From an uncultured Litoreibacter sp. (GTDB taxonomy: Bacteria; Pseudomonadota; Alphaproteobacteria; Rhodobacterales; Rhodobacteraceae), in contig NZ_CANKWO010000003.1 in NCBI RefSeq assembly GCF_947487515.1, positions 451,103 to 515,102 on the forward strand: DNA of 64,000 nucleotides, given 5' to 3'. The notes below the pieces were generated by a model that made no database searches, had not been told where the DNA came from, and saw nothing but the letters and a program-made list of their open reading frames with translations. Both the position numbers and the translations under genes were made by a program. Below, piece after piece: positions 51,971 through 59,922 of this stretch. Every line of letters begins with the position of its first letter. The first letter of the stretch is position 1.

Positions 51971-54723
51971 TCCTCAGCGTCCGTTTTCTTTTTGGCGGGC
52001 GCTTTTTTCTTCGCAGCAGGCTTTTTCGCCGCTGGTTTCTTCTTGGGGGCGGCCTTCTTCTTGGCTGGTGCCTTACGCTTGGTGCCGCCTTTGGATTGCT
52101 TCTCGACAATCAGCTGCATGGCTTGATCCAAAGTCAGATCATCCGGCGAAACCTCCTTGGGGATCGTGGCATTGACCTTTTCCCATTTCACATAGGGGCC
52201 GTATTTGCCTTCCATAATCGAGATGTTGCCGCCGTCATCGGGATGATCGCCCATGTCGCGCAGGGTTTTGGCTGCAGCCCCGCGCCCGCCGCGAGACGCG
52301 ACTTTTTCTGCGAGCAGTTGCACCGCGTGGTTCATGCCCACAGTGAACACATCCTCAAGGCTTTCGAGGTTGGCGTTGGTGCCACCTCGGTTCGAAGTGG
52401 TGTCCGCATGTTTCAGATAGGGGCCGTACCGTCCGATGTTGGACCAGACGTTCACGCCGTCCTCTGGGTGTGGGCCCAAAAGACGCGGCAAGGACAACAG
52501 GCGTACTGCCTGAGGCAGGTCAATGTCCTCCGGCGGCCATTCCTTCGGGATCGACTGACGGTTCGGCTTTTTGTTTTCCTCGGTCACTTCACCACGCTGG
52601 GCGTAGGGGCCAAAGCGGCCTTTGTGAATCCAGATATTGTCGCCATCATCTTCGCCCAAAAGTTTACCTTCTGGCGGGATGGCGCTGGCTTCGAGTTCGG
52701 GGTTTGGCGGGCCGAAGGGGCGCGTGTATTTGCAATCTGGGTAGCGCGAGCAACCGATGAAAGCCCCGCCTGAACGCGCGGTGCGCATGGACAAGCGCCC
52801 TTCACCACAATTGGGGCAAAGACGCGGGTCCGTGCCTTCTTCGTTGTCGGGGAAGATATGTGGTGTCAGCACGTCGTTCAATTTTTCGAGCACCTCGGTG
52901 ATCGACAAATCCAAGGCCTCGGCAATTGCCACTGAGAAGTCACGCCAAAAGCGATCCAGTACGTTTTTGTAGTTCCGCTCCCCTGCGGAGACGTCATCCA
53001 GTTCCCCTTCCAACGCGGCGGTGAAGTCATATTCCACGTAGCGCGAGAAGAAGTTGGACAGGAAGACCGTCACAAGGCGGCCTTTGTCTTCCGGAATAAG
53101 GCGGTTCTTTTCTTTGACCACATAGCTGCGGTCTTGAATGGTGGTTACGATCGACGCGTAGGTGGAGGGGCGACCAATGCCCAGCTCTTCCATGCGCTTG
53201 ACCAATGTCGCCTCGGTGTAACGGGGGGGGGGCTGGGTGAAATGCTGTGTGCCAAGGATGGCTTCATTCGCTGAGATAACTGCAGCACCATTGGATTGCA
53301 CCGAAGCCGTGGATTTGACATCTTCGACCACGTCATCCGAAGACTTTGCGGCCTTCTTGAACTCTTCGAAATACGATGTCTTTGCCAGATTGGCGGTCTC
53401 GCCTTGGCTGATTTGCGGCAGGGATTTGTCGTCATCATCAAGAACGGCGTCGTCGTCTTTGCCTTCTTCATAGACGCGCAAGAAGCCGTCAAACATCATC
53501 ACTTGGCCGGATGCGCGCAGCTCGACCTGTTGGTCATCAGAGCCGATCAGGACCGTTGTGCGCTCCAGCTTGGCCGCAGCCATTTGCGAGGCCACGGTGC
53601 GCTTGTAGATAAGGTCGTAAAGCTTTCGTTGATCCGCATCGATGATCGACAGGTCCTCGACGCCTTTGGCCAATTCTGTCGGGCGGATACATTCGTGCGC
53701 TTCTTGGGCATTCTTTGCTTTGTTTTTGTAGATGCGCGGCTCGCCGGGGACATATTGATCGCCGAATTTGTCTTTGATCGCGTCTCGCGCGGCGGCGATG
53801 GCCTCTGGCGCCATGTCGATGCCATCGGTTCGCATGTATGTGATGTGACCGGCTTCATAGAGGCGTTGCGCGGCGCTCATGGTTTGGCGGGCACCCATGC
53901 CGAATTTGCGGCTGGCCTCTTGTTGCAGGGTCGAGGTCATGAAAGGGGCAGAAGGATTGCGAGAGCCTGGTTTGGCCTCAACGCTGGTGACCTTGAGATT
54001 GCGCGAGTTGATCGCAGCCACGGCCAATTCGGCAGCGGTGTCATTGGCGATGTCGAATTTATCAAGCTTTTTGCCGGCCAATGTGGTCAGCCGTGCCTCG
54101 TAATTCTGGCCACGAGAGTTCGACAACATGGCCTTTACGGTCCAGTATTCTTTGTTGTTGAACTTCTCGATTTCCATTTCGCGGTCAACGATCAGACGCA
54201 AGCAAACTGATTGCACACGGCCCGCAGATTTCGCACCCGGCAGGCGGCGCCACAAAACCGGTGAAAGCTTGAAGCCCACGAGATAGTCCAACGCGCGGCG
54301 TGCCAGATAGGCGTCCACCAGCGGTTGGTCCACTTTGCGCGGGTTTTTCATCGCCTCGGTGACGGCGGTCTTTGTAATGGCGTTAAACACAACGCGGCTG
54401 ACGGGGGTATCCTTTTTGATGACCTTCCGTTTGCGCAGGGTCTCCTCAAGGTGCCACGAGATGGCTTCACCTTCGCGGTCGGGGTCGGTCGCGAGAATGA
54501 GGTTGTTATCTTCTTTCAGGGCGTCCGCGATGGCCTTGACGTGCTTCTTGGAGTCGCTGCCAACTTCCCACAACATGTCAAAATCATTCTCCGGATCCAC
54601 CGATCCGTCTTTTGGCGGCAGGTCCCGAACGTGCCCGTAAGAGGCAAGCACAGTGTAGTCTGATCCGAGATATTTGTTAATTGTCTTGGCCTTTGCGGGC
54701 GACTCGACGACAACTACGGGCAT
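51967..54723 (-). CDS. topA: DNA topoisomerase I
   Basis: The 918-residue type IA topoisomerase has the Toprim start (VVVESPAKAKTINKYLG, ATDPDREGEAI), the catalytic tyrosine in GHITYMRTDGI, a C-terminal C4 zinc ribbon (CPNCGEGRL to CSRYPDC) and several repeat domains. A lysine/alanine/proline-rich tail of about 40 residues ends the protein. It relaxes negative supercoils. A small membrane peptide gene overlaps its stop. Confidence 0.95.
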   Translation of the reverse strand: MPVVVVESPAKAKTINKYLGSDYTVLASYGHVRDLPPKDGSVDPENDFDMLWEVGSDSKKHVKAIADALKEDNNLILATDPDREGEAISWHLEETLRKRKVIKKDTPVSRVVFNAITKTAVTEAMKNPRKVDQPLVDAYLARRALDYLVGFKLSPVLWRRLPGAKSAGRVQSVCLRLIVDREMEIEKFNNKEYWTVKAMLSNSRGQNYEARLTTLAGKKLDKFDIANDTAAELAVAAINSRNLKVTSVEAKPGSRNPSAPFMTSTLQQEASRKFGMGARQTMSAAQRLYEAGHITYMRTDGIDMAPEAIAAARDAIKDKFGDQYVPGEPRIYKNKAKNAQEAHECIRPTELAKGVEDLSIIDADQRKLYDLIYKRTVASQMAAAKLERTTVLIGSDDQQVELRASGQVMMFDGFLRVYEEGKDDDAVLDDDDKSLPQISQGETANLAKTSYFEEFKKAAKSSDDVVEDVKSTASVQSNGAAVISANEAILGTQHFTQPPPRYTEATLVKRMEELGIGRPSTYASIVTTIQDRSYVVKEKNRLIPEDKGRLVTVFLSNFFSRYVEYDFTAALEGELDDVSAGERNYKNVLDRFWRDFSVAIAEALDLSITEVLEKLNDVLTPHIFPDNEEGTDPRLCPNCGEGRLSMRTARSGGAFIGCSRYPDCKYTRPFGPPNPELEASAIPPEGKLLGEDDGDNIWIHKGRFGPYAQRGEVTEENKKPNRQSIPKEWPPEDIDLPQAVRLLSLPRLLGPHPEDGVNVWSNIGRYGPYLKHADTTSNRGGTNANLESLEDVFTVGMNHAVQLLAEKVASRGGRGAAAKTLRDMGDHPDDGGNISIMEGKYGPYVKWEKVNATIPKEVSPDDLTLDQAMQLIVEKQSKGGTKRKAPAKKKAAPKKKPAAKKPAAKKKAPAKKKTDAEE

Positions 54724-54930
54724 AACTGCCTCTCCTTAAACGACTACAATATTGAGCGGTTACATGTGGCCGCGGCATATGTGTTGTCAACAGGGGTGTG
54801 ATCAAATGCCCGTTGAGGTGTCGGGTTTCACGCCTCTATCACGGGGAAAATGGGTCTACGCGGCTCAAATGTCGCAAGTTTCGACAGCGAGGTGGGTGAA
54901 ACTTTGAATCTAAGGGTCTATGTGGGGCGT

Positions 54931-55737
54931 ATGAAATATTTAGTCTTTCCATTTTTGTTTGTGCCCACGATGGCCACCGCTGATTGCGTTGTGTTGTTGC
55001 ACGGGCTGGCGCGCAGTAGTTTTTCGCTCTCGGTGATGGAGCAAACATTGCAAAGCAATGGCTACCAAACCGTAAATCCATCCTACCCCTCAACGACCGA
55101 AACCATCGGCGCCTTGTCCAACGCGACAATCCCCGCAGCAGTTGCCGAATGCGACGCCAATACCCCCATCCATTTCGTCACACATTCGATGGGGGGAATC
55201 TTGGTGCGCGACTGGCTGGAGGGGAATGAATTACCAAATTTAGGACGAGTGGTAATGTTGTCGCCTCCCAACAAAGGGTCCGAGCTGGTCGACGAGCTAA
55301 GCGCTTGGGAGCCCTTCGAGTGGGTTAACGGGCCAGCAGGGGCGCAGTTGCACACAGGGCCTGATTCCGTCCCGAATGTGTTGGGTCCGGTGGATTTTCC
55401 GTTGGGCGTAATTGCGGGGACGAAGTCAATGAACCCGCTCTATTCAATGCTGATTACCGGCCCTGATGACGGGAAAGTCTCGGTAGAGCGAACCAAAGTG
55501 GACGGGATGACTGACCACCTGGCGCTACCGGTGACCCATACCTTCATGATGAACGCCCCCTTGGTCGTAGCGCAGACCATGGAGTTTTTAGAGCAAGGCG
55601 CATTCGACCACGAACTGACATTGACGGAGGTCGCGGCTCAAGTCGCCGATGTCGCAGGGGAGGCGGTCTCGGAGGCCGCAGCCGAAGTCAGTGAAGCGGT
55701 CGGAGAAACTGTCGAGCAAGCTCTAAGCAGCGACTGA
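54931..55737 (+). CDS. Exported alpha/beta hydrolase (triacylglycerol lipase-like)
   Basis: The 268-residue protein has a signal peptide ([17 protein letters not shown]) followed by [20 protein letters not shown] (oxyanion region) and the nucleophile elbow [12 protein letters not shown]. The acid residue and the late histidine cannot be placed with certainty. The tail after residue 235 is alanine/glutamate-rich and probably amphipathic-helical ([20 protein letters not shown]). ATG 54931 is used because it begins the signal peptide; the frame is open to 54850. Confidence 0.8.
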   Translation: MKYLVFPFLFVPTMATADCVVLLHGLARSSFSLSVMEQTLQSNGYQTVNPSYPSTTETIGALSNATIPAAVAECDANTPIHFVTHSMGGILVRDWLEGNELPNLGRVVMLSPPNKGSELVDELSAWEPFEWVNGPAGAQLHTGPDSVPNVLGPVDFPLGVIAGTKSMNPLYSMLITGPDDGKVSVERTKVDGMTDHLALPVTHTFMMNAPLVVAQTMEFLEQGAFDHELTLTEVAAQVADVAGEAVSEAAAEVSEAVGETVEQALSSD

Positions 55738-55741
55738 CGGA

Positions 55742-56815
55742 TCAGCCCTTTGGGGTGATCCGGTTCAGGTGCCCCATTTTTCGGCCTGCTTTGGCGTCCA
55801 GTTTGCCATACAGATGCAGGGCCACGTTTGGCTCGGTTGCAAGAGAAGGCACCTTGTCCATATCCGCCCCGATCAGATTTTCCATGACTACGTTTGAATG
55901 GCGGCTGCCATCCCCCAGCGGCCAACCTGCGACTGCGCGGATGTGTTGCTCAAATTGGTCGATCACACAGCCGTTCTGGGTCCAGTGACCTGAATTATGC
56001 ACGCGTGGCGCGATCTCGTTGACGATAAGGCCCGCCGGAGTCACGAAAAGCTCTACGCCCAGCACGCCGATGTAATCCAGCGCATTGAGAACGCGGCCAG
56101 CCATCAGTACCGCGTCCAACCCAAGTGACGCGGGAATGGCGGCGGGAACCGTGGTGGTGTCGAGAATGCCGTCGCGGTGAACGTTCTGACCTGGGTCAAA
56201 ACAGGCAACTTGGCCGTCTGCCGAACGCGCAGCGATGATCGAAATCTCGCAGGTGAAATCGACGAAGCCTTCAAGCACGGCCTTCGCCCCGTCCATGGCG
56301 TTGAACGCGGCTTCGGCGTCGCTGGCTTGGCGCAGGCGAGCTTGCCCTTTGCCGTCGTATCCCAACGTGCGTGTCTTTAGGATGGAGGGCGCGCCGACTT
56401 CGGCGACAGCTTTGTGCATGTCCTCCAAGGTTTCAACCGGTGCAAACGGGGCCACAGACAGACCAAGGTCTTGCAAAAAGGCCTTCTCGTTCATGCGGTC
56501 TTGGCTGATGGTTAAGGCGCGGCGGTTCGGCCGGACGTCCCGCAGAGTTTCCAGCAAGTCCAAGGCCGAGGCAGGAATATTCTCGAATTCATAGGTGATA
56601 ACATCGACGCTTTCGCCGAACGCGCGCAGGGCAGAAGTGTCGTCATAAGACGCTTGGATATGGCGGTCTGCAACATGAGAGGCAGGGCAGTTCGCGCTTG
56701 GCTCAAACACGCAAGTCTTGAACCCCAGTCGAGAGGCGGCAACAGACAGCATACGCCCCAATTGGCCGCCCCCCAGAATGCCGATGGTCGCATTGGTTGG
56801 CAGCGGATTAGACAT
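55742..56815 (-). CDS. purK: N5-carboxyaminoimidazole ribonucleotide synthase
   Basis: The 357-residue ATP-grasp protein starts at ATG 56815 with [20 protein letters not shown] and has [15 protein letters not shown] and the C-terminal [20 protein letters not shown] signature. It carboxylates AIR with bicarbonate and ATP. It overlaps the purE stop by eight bases. The open frame continues 76 codons upstream inside purE on the same strand and is not expected to be used. Confidence 0.93.
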   Translation of the reverse strand: MSNPLPTNATIGILGGGQLGRMLSVAASRLGFKTCVFEPSANCPASHVADRHIQASYDDTSALRAFGESVDVITYEFENIPASALDLLETLRDVRPNRRALTISQDRMNEKAFLQDLGLSVAPFAPVETLEDMHKAVAEVGAPSILKTRTLGYDGKGQARLRQASDAEAAFNAMDGAKAVLEGFVDFTCEISIIAARSADGQVACFDPGQNVHRDGILDTTTVPAAIPASLGLDAVLMAGRVLNALDYIGVLGVELFVTPAGLIVNEIAPRVHNSGHWTQNGCVIDQFEQHIRAVAGWPLGDGSRHSNVVMENLIGADMDKVPSLATEPNVALHLYGKLDAKAGRKMGHLNRITPKG

Positions 56816-57302
56816 CTGTGGGCTCCTGCGGGATCGAAGCCGCGAGGTCGGCGCGCCATGTGTCCAGTCGCACAGCCAATTCCGCGTCTTGCAACGCCAA
56901 GATGCCTGCCGCCATGAGGCCCGCATTGGCCGCACCAGCGGCACCGATTGCCATGGTCGCAACAGGGAAACCCTTCGGCATCTGCACGATCGAGTAGAGG
57001 CTATCGACGCCGGACAAAGCTTTGGTTTGAACCGGCACGCCAACTACAGGCACGCGGGTTTTGGAGGCCATCATTCCAGGCAGATGGGCCGCGCCGCCTG
57101 CACCGGCGATAATCACCTGAAGCCCGCGATCTGCAGCGGTTTTGCCGTAGTCCCAAAGGCGATCTGGGGTGCGATGGGCGGATACGATCTTGGCCTCATA
57201 GGCAATGCCAAGAGCGTCGAGAATATCGGCGGCTTCTTTCATCGTGGGCCAGTCGGACTGGCTGCCCATAATAATACCTACGGGGACAGATGGATTGCTC
57301 AT
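56808..57302 (-). CDS. purE: N5-carboxyaminoimidazole ribonucleotide mutase
   Basis: The 164-residue class I PurE has the signature [20 protein letters not shown], the catalytic [16 protein letters not shown] region and [20 protein letters not shown]. It moves the carboxyl group from N5 to C4 of the imidazole. It lies upstream of and overlaps purK, the usual two-gene unit. Confidence 0.95.
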   Translation of the reverse strand: MSNPSVPVGIIMGSQSDWPTMKEAADILDALGIAYEAKIVSAHRTPDRLWDYGKTAADRGLQVIIAGAGGAAHLPGMMASKTRVPVVGVPVQTKALSGVDSLYSIVQMPKGFPVATMAIGAAGAANAGLMAAGILALQDAELAVRLDTWRADLAASIPQEPTDV

Positions 57303-57359
57303 GATAGGGCCGCTTTCAGGATACTGAATTGAAGTCGTCCTTATAGCGGCTCGGAACGA

Positions 57360-57560
57360 TCACGCAATAATATCTGGGACAAGCTGGTCTTCAAGGGCGG
57401 TAATACGGTCCTTGAGGGACAGTTTTTGCTTTTTCAGGCGACGTAAGGTCAGCTGATCAGGCGCGGCCTTCTCTTGCAAGGCGGCGATGGCTTCGTCCAA
57501 ATCACGGTGCTCGCGCTTGAGGACTTCAAGCTTGACGCGAAGAACATCGTTCTTGGACAT
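57360..57560 (-). CDS. YdcH/DUF465 family small coiled-coil protein
   Basis: The 66-residue helical protein (VLKREHRDLDEAIAAL, then LTLRRLKKQKLSLKDRITALE) fits the YdcH/DUF465 pattern, a short helical hairpin of unknown function common in alphaproteobacteria. ATG 57560 is used; an in-frame GTG at 57578 would add six residues, and neither has a strong ribosome site. Confidence 0.8.
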   Translation of the reverse strand: MSKNDVLRVKLEVLKREHRDLDEAIAALQEKAAPDQLTLRRLKKQKLSLKDRITALEDQLVPDIIA

Positions 57561-57656
57561 GTTTTCAGATGACTTCACGGGGATAGGCTCTTTCCTGCGG
57601 GTGGCTGTAATGTGGGGGGGCGAATGCGTTCTGTCTAGTGATTCACTGATCTTGCC

Positions 57657-57683
57657 CTTGATTCATTTCTCCTCACCCCCCAT
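57657..57683 (+). promoter_or_regulatory. Sigma-32 (RpoH) promoter of hsp20
   Basis: CTTGATT (-35, 57657-57663) and CCCCAT followed by TT (-10, 57678-57685) with a 14-base spacer match the heat-shock consensus CTTGAAA-N14-CCCCATnT with two -35 mismatches. Transcription should start near 57691, leaving a leader of about 60 bases before the hsp20 ATG. Confidence 0.8.
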
Positions 57684-57748
57684 TTTCTAAGGACGGCTGC
57701 CTTCGGGGGCCAAATTTGCAAAGTCGCTAGAACCAACAGGACTGTGCC

Positions 57749-58159
57749 ATGACAAAACTTACCTTGGGGTCACACCCCTTCTTGCTGGGGTTCGACCAGT
57801 TGGAGCGATTGGTGGAACGCACCGCCAAATCCGAAAACGGGTATCCGCCGTTTAACATCGAACAATCCGCCAAGAACGCGTATCGCATCACGCTGGCCGT
57901 GGCCGGTTTTGGTGAAGACGACTTGTCGATAACGGTCGAGGATCGCCAGCTGATCGTGCGCGGCAAGCAAGCCGATCCTGATGAGGACCGTATATTCTTG
58001 CATCGTGGCATCGCTGCGCGCCAATTCCAAAAGGCCTTCGTGCTGGCGGACGGGGTGGAAGTTGCAGGGGCGGAAACCGAAAACGGCTTGCTGCATGTCG
58101 ACCTGAGGCGCGCGGTGCCCGATACGATTGTGCAAACAATTAAGATCAACAAAGGATAA
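57749..58159 (+). CDS. Small heat-shock protein Hsp20 (IbpA-like)
   Basis: The 136-residue alpha-crystallin-domain protein has YPPFNIEQSAKNAYRITLAV, the GFGEDDLSITVEDRQLIVRG strand region, and RGIAARQFQKAFVLADGV. It holds unfolded proteins for refolding. A sigma-32 promoter lies 66 bases upstream, and the AGGA ribosome site (57738-57741) lies 10 bases downstream of UCGCU (57724-57728), which could pair with it as in ROSE elements. DUF1150 follows after four bases. Confidence 0.92.
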   Translation: MTKLTLGSHPFLLGFDQLERLVERTAKSENGYPPFNIEQSAKNAYRITLAVAGFGEDDLSITVEDRQLIVRGKQADPDEDRIFLHRGIAARQFQKAFVLADGVEVAGAETENGLLHVDLRRAVPDTIVQTIKINKG

Positions 58160-58163
58160 ACTC

Positions 58164-58394
58164 ATGGACACACCTGTAGATCTGAAAACCTTGGGCGGGG
58201 ACGCCCGTATCGCCTATGTCCGCGCCGTTGATGCAACTGAGTTGCCAGAAGACCTGCGCCAAGAATTGGGCGGCATTGATCAGCTTTATGCGGTGCATGG
58301 GGCCGACGGGGAGCGGCTGGCTTTGGTGAAGGACCGAGAAATGGCTTTCATGCTGGCGCGCCAAAATGACTATGCACCTGTGACAGTACATTGA
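58164..58394 (+). CDS. DUF1150 family small protein
   Basis: The 76-residue protein (LKTLGGDARIAYVRAVDATE, HGADGERLALVKDREMAF, ARQNDYAPVTVH) is a DUF1150 member, often encoded beside Hsp20 in alphaproteobacteria. ATG 58164 follows aaagga. Its stop overlaps the TTG start of phzF. The link to Hsp20 suggests a chaperone-related or heat-induced role, not demonstrated. Confidence 0.85.
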   Translation: MDTPVDLKTLGGDARIAYVRAVDATELPEDLRQELGGIDQLYAVHGADGERLALVKDREMAFMLARQNDYAPVTVH

Positions 58395-59266
58395 GCGGGT
58401 TCGCATTTGACTGGGTTGATGCCTTTACGAATGACGCATTCGGGGGCAACGGCTGCGCGGTGGTGTATGACGATGGGAACCTGCCCGTTGAGACATGTTT
58501 GAAGTTCACAAAAGAGACCGGTCTGGTGGAATGCACCTTCATTGGCCCTTCGGATGTGGCCGACATGAAAGTACGCTATTTCTTCCCCACACATGAAATA
58601 CCCTTCGCAGGGCATCCGACGATCGCTTCGGTGCATTCGGCCTTGTCGCGCGGGCTGATTTCGGGGCCGAATCTGACATTGGAGACCGGCGCTGGGATCA
58701 TCGCTGTTGAGGTTTCTGACGACGGCTGGATCACAATGACCCAAAACGCACCAATCTTTGGAGATGAGGTGCCGGCTGAGAAAGTAGCCAGATGCGTTGG
58801 GTTGACCAAAGAGGATATCGTGGGGCAGCCGCAGATCGTGTCGACTGGGTTGCCATTCGTGATCACGGTCTTGCGCGATCATGATGCGCTGAGGCGTGCC
58901 CAGATCGATGTCGCGGAACTCAGGGAATTTCAAAAGACCGTGCGGCTAGATGGCGCTCCGGTCATGGAGCCCTATCTGGTGGCTTTAGGTGGGGCAACTG
59001 ATGCGGGGGCCACATTTGGCCGCCTTTTGCTATTGCCGCCTAGCCCCGCAGAGGATCCGTTTACGGGGTCGGCCACCGGCTGTGCTGCGGCGTATTTGTG
59101 GCGTCATGGGATGATCGAGGCCCCGAATTACATTGCGCAGCAAGGCCATGATATGGGGCGGCCAGGCAATGCGCGCGTCGAGCTATTAGGCCCACGCGAC
59201 GCGATTGCGGGCGTGAAAGTCTCCGGTCAGGGGCGCATTGTGATGTCAGGCGAGATGCGGCCCTAG
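58391..59266 (+). CDS. PhzF family isomerase/epimerase-like protein
   Basis: The 291-residue protein matches the PhzF fold: FAFDWVDAFTNDAFGGNGCA at the start, with the catalytic glutamate in GLVECTFIG, HEIPFAGHPTIASVH, and PFTGSATGCAAAYLW near the C terminus. The substrate is unknown. The start is TTG at 58391, overlapping the DUF1150 stop (TTGA), because SGFAFDWVDAF is the usual N terminus. It ends in a four-base overlap (ctag) with the convergent gene. Confidence 0.85.
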   Translation: MSGFAFDWVDAFTNDAFGGNGCAVVYDDGNLPVETCLKFTKETGLVECTFIGPSDVADMKVRYFFPTHEIPFAGHPTIASVHSALSRGLISGPNLTLETGAGIIAVEVSDDGWITMTQNAPIFGDEVPAEKVARCVGLTKEDIVGQPQIVSTGLPFVITVLRDHDALRRAQIDVAELREFQKTVRLDGAPVMEPYLVALGGATDAGATFGRLLLLPPSPAEDPFTGSATGCAAAYLWRHGMIEAPNYIAQQGHDMGRPGNARVELLGPRDAIAGVKVSGQGRIVMSGEMRP

Positions 59267-59811
59267 TCTTCAAAAAGGCCGGTGTCGAAGCCATCAATTG
59301 TGGTGGTATTCTTCTTGCGCCAGTAAGCGTCCACGCCCTCAGGGCCCATATCGGCGTAATATGGCAGCAGCTCATCGTCGACGCGATCTTCTTGAAACGG
59401 CATCAGGGGGACACCTGTGCCGCATGAGGTCTGAAGACGGTCAATTTTGAATTCGAAAATTTGCCGTGACCCTGCCATTTCGGGAAATGCTTCGGCCGCT
59501 GCATCCCACTGTGCATCACGCGGATGCAAGGTGTTGACCGTGCCGTACAGCCGCAGAATTAGGGCGTCGCCCTCAAAGGCACAAAACATCAATGTCATGC
59601 GGTTTTGGCGCTGCACATGCCCCGCGGTTTCATTGCCGCTGCCCGTAAGGTTGAGCCACATAATGCGGGTGTCGTCCAAGATGCGCAGGCTGTCAGCCCC
59701 TTTGGGCGATAGATTAACAGTGCCAGTTTCTGCGGCCGTCGCAACAAAGAAGACTTTTTGTCGTTCGATGAAGCTGCGCAGACTGCCGTTGAGCTTGGTT
59801 CCATGTGCCAT
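59263..59811 (-). CDS. Pyridoxamine 5'-phosphate oxidase family protein
   Basis: The 182-residue FMN-binding split-barrel protein has SLRSFIERQKVFFVATAAET, GTVNLSPKGADSLRILDDT, and MTLMFCAFEGDALILRLYGT. It resembles a Pnp_oxidase-family flavoprotein rather than PdxH itself, since the PdxH C-terminal domain is absent. ATG 59811 is used because caggag lies nine bases upstream. Confidence 0.83.
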   Translation of the reverse strand: MAHGTKLNGSLRSFIERQKVFFVATAAETGTVNLSPKGADSLRILDDTRIMWLNLTGSGNETAGHVQRQNRMTLMFCAFEGDALILRLYGTVNTLHPRDAQWDAAAEAFPEMAGSRQIFEFKIDRLQTSCGTGVPLMPFQEDRVDDELLPYYADMGPEGVDAYWRKKNTTTIDGFDTGLFED

Positions 59812-59865
59812 AGGTGATGCTCCTGTCTGCATGAGAACGTAAGTGGAACATTTAATTGGGTCAAC

Positions 59866-59896
59866 AAAAAAGGCCTTCCCGTTGAAGGAAGGCCTT
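59866..59896 (-). terminator. Intrinsic terminator of the sat-cysC gene
   Basis: A perfect 10-bp stem (aaggccttcc at 59870-59879, ggaaggcctt at 59887-59896) with a 7-nt loop is followed on the minus strand by tttttt. It begins 27 bases after the stop codon. Confidence 0.9.
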
Positions 59897-59922
59897 ACTG
59901 TCGTTCTTTTTTGGGGAGGTGA

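Noticed and set aside
56816-57043. 76-codon upstream extension of purK
   Set aside because: It sits inside purE on the same strand and is arginine/serine/cysteine-rich; the GILGGGQLG start at 56815 is the normal PurK N terminus.
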